A stretch of 64,000 nt of DNA from Cricetomys ansorgei (lineage: Eukaryota > Chordata > Mammalia > Rodentia > Nesomyidae), in NCBI GenBank assembly GCA_026225945.1, contig JAMJFZ010000289.1, positions 2,531,001 to 2,595,000 on the forward strand, given 5' to 3'. Below the pieces are notes generated by a model, which did no database searches, was not told the origin of the DNA, and saw nothing but the letters and a program-made list of their open reading frames with translations. The translations under genes were made by a program, and so were the position numbers. Below, piece after piece: positions 12,601 through 25,371 of this stretch (the first letter of the stretch is position 1; each line of letters opens with the position of its first letter).

Positions 12601-14736
12601 TCAGAAAAATATTAGTTCTACTTAACATTAAGCGTGCCAAAGTATCTGGTAAGCAATGTGCTGATACCCACAATTACTTCCAAACACATTAAACAGTGAG
12701 CTAAATTCTCAGATGGATGGAGGAGTAGCTAAATAAATTAGCATAAGCTACTTTTGCTATAATGTTAATTAGTGAATTTTGTTGGGAAAATAATCTAACG
12801 TTTTTCAGTTTTGCTCTACATTCACATAATCAAAATGTGGAACTTTTCACTTCTGATATTTTCCCAGCACGACCTTAAGTGTAAAATAATTGTTTAGTCT
12901 CACATTTTTCAGGCAGACAGCCCTAGAGTGACATCCGCCCACTTACCCTTCCTTCTACTAGAGCCAAATGAAGTCAGAGGGTGGGTAGATGTTGTCATAC
13001 TAGTTAATAAGGGGTCTCCTGACACTCCCTATTCTAGCACACTGCCCCGGGGCTTACGGCTGATAGTAACCAAAGCACAAGTCCCTTTTGGGAGCGTGTT
13101 GTGAGCAGAACAAGAATCAGGTCATTATGGACAGACAGTTAATGCTGAAGGTTCTAACCGTGGGAACGAGCTCCCATGAAATGACTTGACATGTCCAGGC
13201 TAATAGAAACTCACAAGATGCTTTAGAACAACAACCCCACAGTCAGCTGAATTCTCCCCTTAGCTGCTGGCATTATCTATACATTGTTCTGCTTATGTCC
13301 CCAATGACGTATTAGGAAATTAAGAAGTATAACGACTATATTTCCCCATCCCTCTTATTTCCTCATCCACAGTGTCTTGTATTTCAGAAATATTATCAAC
13401 CACCCAGTTAGACAATCCTGAACACTAAGGGTAATTTCTGATTGCCCAATTTCCTCAAACCCATCATCAAGTCTTAGAACGTTCTCACGCACTGTCCTGT
13501 CTCCCTTCTAAAATCGCCCTCTTCTCCTGCAGTCTTCATCTTTGCCACGGATTACTGCCGGACTCTCTTTGCTGGTCTTTGATATATTTTCTTTCCTCAT
13601 TCCCACCTGTTTACTGTATAAAAGCAAGACACCTTTTCTCAAAATGTATCTGTTCTGTGTAGTTTGATTGAGATCTTTCATTATTTTCTTCTTGTGCTTT
13701 GCTATGGTCTCCTCTGTGTAAATTCTAAGACTGCCTGACAGCCTTGGTTTGTCTGTTCAGATGTTCCATCCCACCTATGGGTCCCTGCAAAGACCACATA
13801 CCTGGCGAGTTTTACAGGGCCCACCCTCTCTGGAATGCTCTCCCCCCAGCTTGCCAGGCTAATTCTTTCTGGTTTTGAGGGTTGTTTCAATATAGACTAT
13901 CACGTGTCTGGAAGACGTCCCTGGCCACCACATGTAAGTTGCTCTCTGTGTTTTAGTATCTTCTCTCAATGAACAGATCCAGCTTTTCCTTGTTGGATTG
14001 TCCAGTTCACTTCTTTGGAATCTATGTTGGTAGCTCCTAGAATCTTTTGTATAAACTAAAACTTACTTTCACGATGACTCGATGGTACTTTATTTCCATA
14101 GAGTCTCTTTTTAAAGAGTATGTAGCCAATACTATGATTGAAGACATTTAATTTTATTTCTAAATTTCTGGTAGATTTCTATATTTCTTTTTCATAGGAG
14201 ATCATGAGAATAAAAATGCTCTCAGATGACATTTTTAATGTTCTGTTTAACAAGAAATCGTGTATTCCTAAAAAAGTCTGAAATACTGTCCCACAATTAT
14301 GATAGATAAGCTAGAAATAAATTAATCGACTCATAGGATATTTCATTTTTGGATGAATGGGCTTTTGTTTGTTTGTTTTTGTTTTGTTATTTTATTTAGA
14401 ATGAGAGTGTTGAAAAGGAGATGAATCCTTGAGAAGAGATCCATCCAGACACGATTCCGGCAGAGATGGAGGACAAGCTCTCCAGACCCACAACCTACTG
14501 AGAAGTTAGTTACCTGCAACTGATAGATGCTGTGGGAGGAGAATCAGTCTTTTTCAAATGTATGACTTCTGGTAGATTTTCCTCGCTTGGTGATTGCCCT
14601 ACAACCATAAACACATGGAGGATTGTGATTGGGATATCATGAGATATCAACGAAAGAAAAGAAGACATATTAGAAAGGGTCTGTTGGGGAGAATGGATGG
14701 CGAGGAGGAATATCATCATGTTTCACTGAATATATA
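12601..14736. other. Intergenic, nothing recognised
   Basis: No supported gene. The DNA is unique-looking, with a few short domain-less ORFs. Confidence 0.45.
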
Positions 14737-14779
14737 TATGTGTGTGTGTGTATATACACACACACACATACACAAGAGT

Positions 14780-14826
<47 letters not shown>
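14731..14826. repeat. TG/CA microsatellite with perfect palindrome
   Basis: A (TG)n block passes through a TATATA centre into a (CA)n block. Bases 14737-14770 form a perfect 34-bp inverted repeat, and pure CA repeats continue at about 14785-14825. The ORFs through it are artefacts of Thr-His or Cys-Val repeats. Confidence 0.9.
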
Positions 14827-14828
<2 letters not shown>

Positions 14829-14852
14829 TTAAATTCTCAAGAGTAAAGGAAA

Positions 14853-15085
14853 GGGGCCCAGAGAGATAGCTCAATGGTCTCATCCAGAGAGCACTGCACG
14901 CTCTTCCAGTGGTCCTCTGTTCAATTTCCAGCATCTACATCGAGGTTCACAGCTGTCTCTAATTCCAATGCAAGAGGATCCGAGGCCTTGCATCCACCTC
15001 CACGTGCACCAGACGTGCATAGGATGTACTTACAAACATATAGGCAAAACACCCATGCACATAAAATAAAACAGTTTTTAAAATA
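14853..15085 (+). repeat. B2 SINE
   Basis: Head 'gcccagagagatagctcaat' is followed by 'cgctcttccagtggtcct', 'ttcaatttccagcatctaca' and an 'acataaaataaaacag' tail, in B2 order. Confidence 0.8.
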
Positions 15086-15099
15086 ATTAAAAATTAATA

Positions 15100-17690
15100 A
15101 TTAAAAAAGATCTTGAAATGGTTTGGCGTTGTAGTTGTATTTTGTGGAAAAGAAGTTGGGAATTAGAACTTTAACATCTTCATGCAGCCATAGGTGAGTA
15201 GCACTCGCCTTGGGGAGTCAAGGTCTCTTCCAGCTTCCTGCTTCCTGTTGACACCACCCTTTCAAAATGCAGTTAGGTGTTTCCTTTAGATGACTAAGTT
15301 CTAGCTTCCAAATGGCTGACCGAGGTGTGGTTAGTCCACCCATGATCTGTTTAACTCACTCCTTCCCTCATTCCAGTCTCCAATCTCATTGGATCAATTC
15401 TTTATTGGTAGTTAAAGGATTATGTAACAAGCTACATATTAGCATGAAATGGACAATAAAAAAAGGTTGTTAAGCAGGGGTAGTATAACTCCAGATAAGT
15501 AATCAGGAAGTTGTGCTGAGAGCTATAAAACATACACAGAAACACACACTGCCACCGAGACATCTTCTCTCAGTCCCCTTGAACAATCCTAGGGCAGTAT
15601 AAATCTGGAGCTCTGTGCCAGTGGCAACAATCTGAAGACTTGACTTGTAGTAAAATTGGGCTCACAGGTTCTCCTATTGGACAGTATGAAATATAACAGA
15701 TTTAATGACATATATAAACAGTGGGGCATTTAATGTTTTCATAGATTTCTGTTACAAAGTCAAACTGAAGTCAGTTTTCAATAGGAGTGTAAGAATTTTA
15801 AAGAATAAATTATCCTGTACTCAGTTTCAGAAAAATATGGGTTTCTAAATCAGCAGAAAAAATATATATAAAATTCTTTCCATTTTAATTGGTTTCCTCA
15901 TACTCTATCTGGATACATATAAAAGGGAACAGTAAATCTTTCCTGGAAAGTAATCTGAATATTTTTTGTCACAATATTTTCTTTTGGACATAATGATTGT
16001 TTTGGACATCATTTCTCATTGTGCATTCTTATATTGATAGATATATACCATACAAGTTATGCATTTTGAAACACGATTTATTTATTAAAAGTTAAAGAAC
16101 AACACATGAAACAGTACAAGACAATGTAATGAAAGGAATACCCCAAATTTGGGGACTGATTATACACACAAGGATGCCAATGTGACCAACAAACACATCA
16201 GGCAAATTGAATTTTAAGTAATCTTATTTTCCCTTCTGTTCCATTGTCTTTGCTTCATGGCCTACAGGTGTCATTCATAATGTATCTCTAATTACCTTTT
16301 AAGTAGGAGCAGATGGAATCAACAAGTGGGACAATGGCCATTGTCTCTTGCTCATAGTGGTTTCAGCTTCTGTGTATACCGTTATATCCTGTGGCTCCAG
16401 CCCTCCTCTGCCAAATGCTGCTGTCTTTTGAATTAAAACTGTTTTTGAAAAAAATCACCTCCAGGAAATCCCCTAAAGGTATTTCTGTAACTTCCTGCAT
16501 CCTGAGTACAGTTTTACTTAGGAAATGTTAGGGAAGGAAGAATCTTAGTTCCCCTTATTCTGTTCTCGCCCAGATAAGTTCATGACTTGTTCAATCTAAT
16601 AAAAAAAAATCTCAAGAAAGAATAAGCATGTAAAGCCATGATTGAACAGAAGTAGCTAGCGACAGACAGCCAGGCCACTGCCAGTGAACGTGGCCCATTC
16701 CTATATGTACATCTGTCTATTTGCAAATCGACCAGATACTTCCATTTTCTTCTTCTGGACATTCAGAGGTTTTTACAACAGATTACACAAAACAATGGCA
16801 TTTCACTGTTAAAATCTTTGCAGTGATATTATTGCAGAGCTTTGGCCCACGGATGAAGGAAAATGACTTTCCTTGTGATGGGGTGAGGCAGCAGTAAGTA
16901 CCTGGGTTATTCTCTCAGCATATCTGATGCATGCTTTCTGAACATGAGAAAGCATAGCAAGTCTACATTATACAGGATCATATCTACAGTTATGTCTGAA
17001 GGAAGATTGGTTGATGTGACCAGCCATATTGATATCACGAAATCTGAGAAGTAGCCAATGATATGATAGGCCAATTGTTTTCACCACTTGGGGATTTTTG
17101 AATGGGGAAAAAAAAAAAAATGAACTGGTAGCCGGAGATCTGTGTTATCCCAACATACAATTGATTAAAAGAGAAACCCTGTAGAACCAATTGCTTGAGG
17201 GGGAAGGGCGAACTGGAAGATAACACAAACTAGGAGAAAATGGAATTAAGAACCACAGGGAATAGAGTGGGGAAAACAAGAGGGAAAGAAAAGAAAGAGA
17301 GAAATCAGGATAGCCAAAAGGCAGGGTGTTTTTTTTTTGTAAGAAAAACGCAGGGATTCCAGCAACTTCGGTAATTGTAATAATCACTGATGGCACTGGT
17401 CCCTTCCTGTGTGGCTTTGCTGCCTGAGGACCACAACGGAAAATTTCCAAATACACTATAGCTTCAAACAGGACAGAGCTCAGGAGAGAGGGAGACCAGG
17501 GTGAAAACTTCAGATGTGCACAAGGCTATGTTCCTTCTGCGGGCTCTGGAGCAATCTTCACCTTCCTCCACCTGCAGACACTCCGTGGCCTCAATGATTC
17601 TCTGCCTCTGACTTCACATGGCCTTCTCCTTGGTATGCATGTCTAATTCCCCTCTAGTTCTCTGTGATTACAAAACAAAACAAAAAACAA
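15100..17690. other. Intergenic, nothing recognised
   Basis: AT-rich unique-looking DNA. The minus-strand ORF at 17145-17456 is low-complexity Phe/Leu/Ser and lacks any recognisable motif. Confidence 0.45.
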
Positions 17691-17751
17691 AAGAAAGAAA
17701 GGAAGGAAGGAAGGAAGGAAGGAAGGAAGGAAGGAAGGAAGGAAGGAAGGG
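17691..17751 (+). repeat. (GGAA)n microsatellite
   Basis: About fourteen uninterrupted GGAA units preceded by AAAG units and followed by an A-rich run. Confidence 0.95.
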
Positions 17752-17777
17752 AGAAAAAAAAAAGTAAAGAGACAAAC

Positions 17778-17892
17778 TTGTCATGGTGTTCATGTCTGTA
17801 ATCTCAATAGCTAGGAAACTGAGCCAAGGGCATCACCCCAAGTACCAGGTGAGCTGGGACTACAGAGTGAGACCTTGTCTCAGAAAGGAACA
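17778..17892 (+). repeat. Degenerate B1-like SINE
   Basis: 'tcatgtctgtaatctcaata', 'gctgggactacagagtgaga' and 'ccttgtctcagaaag' are spaced as in B1. Confidence 0.55.
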
Positions 17893-18785
17893 GGTCATCA
17901 AGCAGACTGCATTTAAAATAAAACTGACAGGAAAGTAACTATTTGGGAGAGAAGGGTGGTGGAAGGGAAGTGAGGTCAAGGGAGTATGAGTATGATGAGG
18001 CATAAATCATATAAGACGTGTCATAATGAAGCCTATTGTTTGTACGGCTAACATATGCCCAGGAACTAAGAAGCAGAGCAACCACCTGCCAATCCACACT
18101 CCTATTGTCTGGAGTACTTGGCAGGCTGGTGCAGAAGTGGGTTGAGAGTTGAAGGCCAAACTAGTGAAACCCTAACTCACATTAAAATTTCAAAAGGGTT
18201 AGGGCTGAAGCTCAGAGCCTGAGCTCAGCTGGCTCAGTCCCTACCTCAAACAAACCAAAAACACCTGGCACAGAATGCAGGGCCAGGTCTAAATTAAGTT
18301 GAGAAAGAAAAAAAACAAAATTCACCAAACGGCATAGCATTCTAGATTAGAATCTGGGTCTATGTTTTTTTGGAGGATGTAGTCACCTACCACATTCTCT
18401 GTGTGACTCTGAAACAAAGTCCATTTTCTGTAAAGGCTTGATTCTGCCGGGATGATGCTTCCAAAACAAAAAAAGAGGGAAAAGGGAAACTCGGGTGTGT
18501 GTTGTCATTCTGCAAAATGCACCACATTCTAGCCTCCTGTTTGAGGGTCAGGGTCACAGTGGGGGTGTATAATATGGGTAGGGATGGGGAGAAGCCATGC
18601 CTCTTGACAAGGGAACTAAAACAGTTCAGAGCTTAGCCCCCAACAAGTAAAATATAGTGTCTAAACACTTATGTTCACAGATATGGCCTCCAGAAAGGAA
18701 GAGGTCAGAATTCTCCATCACTAAATTAAAAAACAGCTGCTGCTTATTAACGAATAATGCATATGCCATTCATTCAATAAACATT
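17893..18785. other. Intergenic, mostly unassigned
   Basis: No gene. A very diverged SINE-like piece may lie at about 18110-18250 ('gagttgaaggccaaac', 'gtgaaaccctaactca'), too weak to annotate separately. Confidence 0.4.
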
Positions 18786-18789
18786 CATT

Positions 18790-18980
18790 TTAAAATACTT
18801 TATTTTTATGCACATTGGTAATTTGCATGCATCTATCGATCTGTCTATGGAGGTACAGGTTCCTCTGTAACAAGAGTTAGAGACATTTGAGCTGCCATGT
18901 GGGTGCTGGGAATTGAACCCAGGTCCTGCTGGATGAGCAGCCAGTGATCTTAACCTTTGAGCCATCTCTCCAGCCCTTAC
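18790..18980 (-). repeat. B2 SINE
   Basis: Read on the minus strand it starts 'gggctggagagatggctcaa' and runs through 'ggacctgggttcaattccca' to a 3' 'aaaaataaagtattttaaaa' tail. Clean and likely younger than most copies here. Confidence 0.9.
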
Positions 18981-19359
18981 CATTCATTTATTATGTGTGG
19001 CTTTCCAACTTCTACTCAAGGCCCTGGGTGCTAGACTAGGAAAACTAAACCCTTTCCTTTAAGCAGATTACAAGCTGATGGAAAAGACATGTATAGACCC
19101 AGACACACGCCCATGCAGTGCGATTTGAGTCCTGTGAGGGAAGCCTGCACATAGGCGCCTCAGTGTGGGACACTCTGCATCAGGGATGCTGGAAGGGAAA
19201 AAGACTCTGAGTGTAAGACTCTGGGGAGTGGGCAGCAGGAAACACTGCTGAAACCAAGGGAATACTTGCATCATTTTTGCTTAAATCCCTCCCACAATTG
19301 TAGTTTTTCTGTTTTGTTTTGAGCTTAATTTGCATTCAATTAGGTTAACACCACAAGGA

Positions 19360-19545
19360 AATGCATTTTTACTTACCCAATATTATATTTTTTTGTAAGA
19401 ATAACATTATCTGGTCTTTTCAAAGACTTAGTTTTTGAAGATTTTTATAGATGTATGGTAATTACACCTATTTTGGGATACAGTGTGATCAATTAATGCA
19501 TGTACGCAATGCGGGTAATGAAATCAGGTTTTTATCATTTGAATA
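19360..19545 (-). repeat. L1 3'-UTR relic
   Basis: 'ttttgggatacagtgtgatc' followed by 'tgcatgtacgcaatgcgggt' and 'aatgaaatcagg' matches the old mammalian L1 3'-UTR. It fits as the start of the larger L1 relic at 20.0-21.2 kb. Confidence 0.45.
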
Positions 19546-19590
19546 TGTTTTATTGAAGTTTTTATACATTAGTTAACTAACTAGATGGCT

Positions 19591-19765
19591 GCTTCCTCCT
19601 CCTCCTCCTCCTCCTCCTTCTCCTTCTTTTTATTCTTTTGACTGAATGGCTGGGAACTCTATATGTAGACCAGGCTGACCTTGAACTCACAGATATTCCA
19701 GTCTCTGCCTCTTCTTCCAGAAGGGTGGAATTAAGGACATGTGCCAGCATGTGCATTTACATAGT
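19591..19765 (-). repeat. B1 SINE (antisense) after TCC repeat
   Basis: A (TCC)n tract at 19595-19625 precedes 'gtagaccaggctgaccttga', 'actcacagatattcc' and 'aaggacatgtgccagcatg', which is B1 in reverse. Confidence 0.75.
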
Positions 19766-20039
19766 AAGTTGTTACCTTCCTTTGCAAAATGTCTATCTGA
19801 TAATTGCCCAAATGTACTCTAAAACTCCTCCTTAGACTACTAACAAAACATGTTCAGTAGCATATCAAAAGATTCTGTGTCATAACTAAGCACAATTTAT
19901 CCCAAAACACTGAAATTAATCAAAACACAAGAATGATTGAAGACACAGGATTTCAGAAAATGTAATACTTGATGTCTAGGCTTTCTTGAGCATTTCCTTT
20001 GCTGAAGCTTCTTGATTTGAGATAACGCAGATTGTTTTT

Positions 20040-21190
20040 CTTTGTTTGTTTGTCTTTTTCTATTTCATTGCCTCTGCTTTGAGGTTCTTATCCAACTCAT
20101 TTCCCATACCTGTATCTTACAGTCCTCTCTGTGTTTGCTTTTGGTGGTTCACGGCCTCACATCTTACATTTGGGTTTTGACACAGAGAGCCATTGTCTGT
20201 AAGCTTCTGGATTTATTTCCAGCTTCTATCTTCAGCTGCAGTGAGCAGCCTGCATGCTGGCATTTTAGGCCAGCATGGTGCTGTCTTGATTACTCTGCTT
20301 TGTGGTATGTTATAGAGTCATATAATGTGAGTCAGTTGTAAACAAAGGTAAGGTTAGCTGTTCCATTTCTATTTGGAGAGCCTTATTTTGTTTCTCCTAG
20401 GTAATTACTTTCTCAGTTCTTTCCAACGTTCAGTTGAGTGAATATTAAAAGATGGTGGTGGTAGTGGTGTGGGGTCCTCATTGTTCCCTGTCTTAGAGAA
20501 AACAATTTCATCCTTCCCCATTCTATCTGAGGTCAGATAGAATGAGTTTACCACATATAGCTTTTGTTACTTGAGATATGTTCATTCTGTATTTAGTTTC
20601 TTGGCAGCTTTCAACTCTCTAAGCATTGCCTTCTATTGAATGCCTTTGATCACTAAGATGCTTGTCCTTGACTTTGCTAACAAGAGATATCATGTCTTTG
20701 GAACTGTACATCTTGAATCATCCTTGTAATTTTAGATAAATTCCACTTAGTTCTGATTGTATAATCTTTGGTTTTGCTGTTACTCTAATTTGCTAGTGTT
20801 CTGTTGAGAAGCTTTGTAGCTGTTTATCAGTGACCTTGGTCTGTTTTTCACTGTACCCTTCTCTGTTTGGTGTCAGGGTAATGCTGGCAATGCAGAAAAA
20901 AAATTAAAAGTTTCAACTTTTTTTTAAGAATAGTTTGAGGGTAATTGGTATTATCTGACTTTTACCAGCTTGATAGAATGCAGCAATGAAGCCCCTTGAT
21001 TCTGGCTTTTCTTTATACAGACCTGGTTACTGATGACTTAATCTTATTCGTTTTTATTGGTTTAAGTTCTCTGTAGATTCATGACTGGGTTTTGATGGAT
21101 TTTATGTGTCCAGAAATGTATGCATTTGTTCTACTTCTTCCAAATTGTTGCTAATAATCCCTAAAGATCCTGCTGCTTACAGAGGCTGAG
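20040..21190 (-). repeat. L1 ORF2 relic, antisense
   Basis: Successive pieces match reverse-complement L1 ORF2 in order: 'atcatccttgtaattttaga', 'ttgctagtgttctgttgaga', 'gtgtcagggtaatgctggca', 'aagaatagtttgagggtaat' and 'gaatgcagcaatgaagcccc'. All reading frames are broken, so it is an inactive fossil. Confidence 0.7.
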
Positions 21191-22275
21191 ATACTTCAGC
21201 ATATCAAGCAGCATATCCATCTATTCTGGAAGGTTGTGTATGTGCCTTTGCAACCATCTCAGGGATGGTTTCACCTACTTTGCTTTTTTTAAATTGGGAT
21301 TGAGAGTCTGTGAATAGCATAGCTCATTTATTTCAGAAGGTTTCTATCAAGCTGAACTATTCGAGGAAGGCTGGTAGACTGCCTTCTGTGATGGTGTATG
21401 CAGAAATGTGGCTCCTGGCCTCTTCCTGAGTTTCTGAAAGGTGGATGAGGTCACTTGGCTAAGACTTTTTGACTCAGGCCTTCTCAGGACAAACTGCCTA
21501 ATTCTTCTGGTTGCAGAAGCATGGATGAGGATGCTTCCTATGCTGAAAATGGTTGGATAGGACCAGACCACCATTCCCAGGCTTAGCACCCGACGGTGGA
21601 CTGTGTAGATGCTTCTATAACTCTGGAAGGATAGGCACAGCCTCAGCTAGTTCTCAGGAATAAGCAACTGAATTGCTAAGGGTAGCCTACCAGCTGTTTC
21701 ACAAGTCCATGAGTAGATTTTTCAAGACAGTGGTGTGCATTGTAGAATGAATAGTTCCTATTTTTCTTAATGTTTCTATTTGGACATAAGCCTCAGACTT
21801 TCTGCTTATAAGTTTTGTATCAGCTGAAGGACTAAGCAGGCCCTTCCAAAGAAAGAGGACCAAGAGACTTGCAAAGCAGTGGAGCCTAACCTCGGATTGA
21901 ATCGCAGTGGACCAATGCCTTATCTCCACACATCAGTCAGGTATATCAGTCTTAAGTCACTTAATATTGTTTAGAAAGTTTGAGTTGGTCTTCTTCTTCT
22001 CCACTAATTCCCAGTAGAGAGAAAATTGAAAGTGTCTAAAATATCTACCAATAGAGATTGAGCTAAATAAACAATATGATTACAACAAAATAATAATCAG
22101 GGATTAGAGGTTATATGAGTCTTTCATCCTGTTTTACAATAAACATGATTCCAGTTTCTCCCCTTCCTTTGAAGCTTTGGTTCCATTTGAGCTTCTAATT
22201 TTCTCTACTGTCTTCTGAAAAAATTTTTTTTACCTCCTATCAAGACAATCAATGTACTGATTTATGCTGCAACAC
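21191..22275. other. Intergenic, nothing recognised
   Basis: No gene or named repeat was identified. It may include more eroded L1, but I could not support that. Confidence 0.35.
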
Positions 22276-22447
22276 TTCTTCCTCCTCTTCCTCTTCCTGT
22301 CCCTGCTCCTCTACCTCCTCCTCCTCCTCTTCATCTTCTTCTTCTTTTTTTTTTTTTAAGACAAGTTTTCCCTGTGCAGCTCTGACTATCCTTTAGAACA
22401 GTCTGGCCTTGAACTCACAGAGATCCACCTGCCTCATCCAACATTTC
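22276..22447 (-). repeat. CT tract plus B1 SINE (antisense)
   Basis: A TCC/TTC tract at 22276-22358 adjoins 'taagacaagttttccctgtg', 'ggccttgaactcacagagat' and 'ccacctgcct', a 3' B1 segment in reverse. Confidence 0.75.
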
Positions 22448-22726
22448 TACTTTTCAGGAATGAATTCTTTCTCTTCTAAATGCTATTTGGCTTGCAAGCT
22501 GTTTTATTAATTGGACACGCATATTGAAACATGTACAGCATTTAAAAATATCTGTAAGTAAAACCAAAACTTGGGTGATTTCTATATAAAAATGTTCTTC
22601 TTTGAAAAATAAAACCTGACGAAATCATATTCACAAGTGAGGGTCTTCAGGATATGTTAGCCCTAGATAATGTCCCCTGGGCATTTGAGTGTTTTAACTG
22701 AAGAACACTGAAAAAAAAGCACAGAA

Positions 22727-22925
22727 GCCAGGCATGATGGCACACACCTAAAGGTAATTAGAATTTACCTTTGGAGTTCAGGAGGAAGAGGAAGGCAAAT
22801 TTCTGAGTTTGAGGCCAGCTTGGTCTACAGAACTAGTTTCAGTACAGTGCCACACAGAGAAATAGAGGGAGAAGAGAGAGAGAGAAGAGGTGGGGAGGGG
22901 GGAGAGGGAGAGAGAGAGAGCAGAA
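22727..22925 (+). repeat. B1 SINE with GA tail
   Basis: 'gccaggcatgatggcacaca' begins the element. About 25 extra bases split the usual 'taatccc' region, then 'gagtttgaggccagcttggt' follows. The tail is a GA-rich tract at 22860-22925. Confidence 0.75.
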
Positions 22926-23550
22926 ATGAGAAATGAGAGATTCTGTCTATCTTCCCGATGAGGCACACCACTGTACCTAGAGCTAGGGAAGGAAGGTCCT
23001 TATCCCCTGGGAGGAGACCCCTCAAGGAGAACGAAATGACACCTTTCTAACCACCCCCCCTTGTCATTTATCACAGCTCTTTATTCTGTCCCGTGTCTCT
23101 GTGCTTATCCGTTCTTCAGCAATGTGTTTGTACCCCCTCTTTTCTGACAAAGGACCCTGTCAGTGACACTGGGATGGGAAAGAGCAGAGCTGCTTTTCCT
23201 TCCTCCACTGACTCTGACTCCTGTCACTACTACCAGTTTGGTTGGGCAGCAGATCCAGAGAGGGATAGGACAGGTATTTCCCAGGACAGCTCCGGTCTAA
23301 CACCAACTGGCTCTTGGAATTGACTCTATAGAAGCTGCAGAGTGCTGGAACACTAATCACAGCAGGGTTACTTAACAACTTCCTTATGACACAACTTTAC
23401 ATATATGACTTTTCTATGTTATGAGCTACTGGAGTCCAGGCCCATGCTCTCTGTATGTTTATATTATACTCCCTTACACATGGTAGGGATTCAAGCAGTG
23501 AGCACATAGTGAGACCCTTGCTACAACCTATATATCCTTTGTATTAAAGG
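22926..23550. other. Intergenic, nothing recognised
   Basis: No gene is supported. Two overlapping ORFs at 23093-23378 lie on opposite strands without domains. Confidence 0.4.
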
Positions 23551-23608
<58 letters not shown>

Positions 23609-23640
23609 CTCTCTCTCTCTTTCTTTCTTTCCTTTCTTTT
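23551..23640 (+). repeat. (CTTT)n microsatellite
   Basis: About eighteen CTTT units, then CT dinucleotides and further CTTT/CCTTT units. Confidence 0.95.
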
Positions 23641-25130
23641 CCATTCTTTGATAGTTAATTTGATCAATCTGAAAAAAAGCTGTAGCCAACCACACTTAGA
23701 GACAACTTAAGAAGATTTCATCACAGACCAACCAGGATACAACTTGTATCATTGCGGAATTTACCAGAAGTTCTGGGTCTATGAAATCTAGCCTGTCACT
23801 GAATTGCCAAACACCACATGTTTACACAGAATCTTGATGTATTTGCTTTTCTCCTTTTATGGGTAGAAATGTGTTTTAGCATCTGTCAAACACTACTGGG
23901 ACCACAGTGCTAACGACTTCAGGAAGGTTCTGGAGTTCCATCCTTATTGCAAAATGCTTGTAGTTACATCAAGCTATGGTGGCAAAATTGGAAATAGTGA
24001 AGGAGTAGGCATCAGCTTAGCTTCTGTATTTAATTCTGCAAAGGAAGGCAGTTCAATATTGCTTCTAGGTCTCCCAAGCATCTCAGGCTTCTTTAAACAA
24101 AGGCAGAAAAAGTCTGGCACAACAAGGGAGGGAACTTCAGTTGTAAAGACAAGTTGACGGAGTAATTTCTGTTCAAGACATCTTCAGTGATATCACAGTT
24201 GCCAGTAGATGAATTTAAAACATGTTCTGTAGAGTTTTCAACATGCATTAAAGGTGTGGAATGACAAAGAAGGAGACATAAAGGTAAGAGCTGCGAACTT
24301 GAGGTTTTGTTGCTTTTACAAGGATTTCCAACTCAGAGTTCTCTTTTGCGGAGGCTCTGTGGTGAGATGGGCTGTCGGAAGCAGAGCCAACCATTAATGA
24401 AGTCAATCTTCTTTGGCCTCATTATCTGAACTTTGGAAACAGATGATTGACAGAATAAAAGCTCTGCTCCTTGATTATTTTTTCTACTTCATTTTGTCCA
24501 CATACGGAAATAAATATATTAAAATATGAACTTCAGCATGGCTGACAGAGGCTATATATGAAACCACAGAGCTACTGCACTCTGCACGGCCTCCAGAGTT
24601 TTATCTACCTTTTCTCTTGATTCTCCTTTTAAATAATCTGCTTAGAGGGAAGGGAGCTGGTAAGATCAGTATTACTTAGATGCAAATATCTGATAAGACT
24701 TCAAGAGTCACCTGCCCCAGTCCATGTTTACCAGAGGTCAAAGGCTGTAAGGCAGAAGAATTCATTTGGAGCTGTGGTATTTTAGGAATTAGTTACTCCT
24801 TGAGGTAGACACTCCTTGCTCAGTTCCCTGTGCTCTAGTGTTTCAGAGGTGTAAATATAATAGTCCGCAGCCTTCTGCTTAGTCTATCAAACACCGGGGT
24901 ACTAAGATGAATTTTGAAATTGGGCTTTTTTTTCTGTGTGGTCCAAGGATTCTTTCATATAGTTTATACCCACCCGGTGTTTCAACGTCTAGGTTTTTCC
25001 TGCTATCACCACTTTGCCTAACAGCCTATACAGAAAGTGACTCCCCTAGCAACAAGTGAGCTGGGCAGAATCAGTTGTGTAGCTTGGAAAATTAGGTTTA
25101 GTGGCTTGTTTCACATCAAAAAGTATTGGG
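23641..25130. other. Intergenic, nothing recognised
   Basis: No supported gene or repeat. The 67-codon ORF at 23954-24157 shows no motif I know. Confidence 0.4.
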
Positions 25131-25371
25131 GGCCAGGCATAGTGGCTCATGCCTGTAATCCCAGCACTTGAGAAGCTGAGACAGCAGGATCTTTGTGGGT
25201 TTGAGACTGACCTAATCTCCATAGTTAATTCTATGGTGGCTTGGCATACAGTGTAAAACCTCATCTCAAGGTCAAACAAAAGAGCAAAGTGAAAAAATAG
25301 AAGGAGGAGGAGGAAGAGGAAGAGAGGAAGAAGAAGAAGGAGGAGGAGGAGGAGAAGAAGAAGAAGAAGAA
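25131..25371 (+). repeat. B1 SINE followed by GGA/GAA repeat
   Basis: 'gccaggcatagtggctcatg', 'cctgtaatcccagcacttga' and 'aaaacctcatctcaagg' identify a B1. The tail is a GGA then GAA trinucleotide tract at 25300-25371. Confidence 0.85.
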
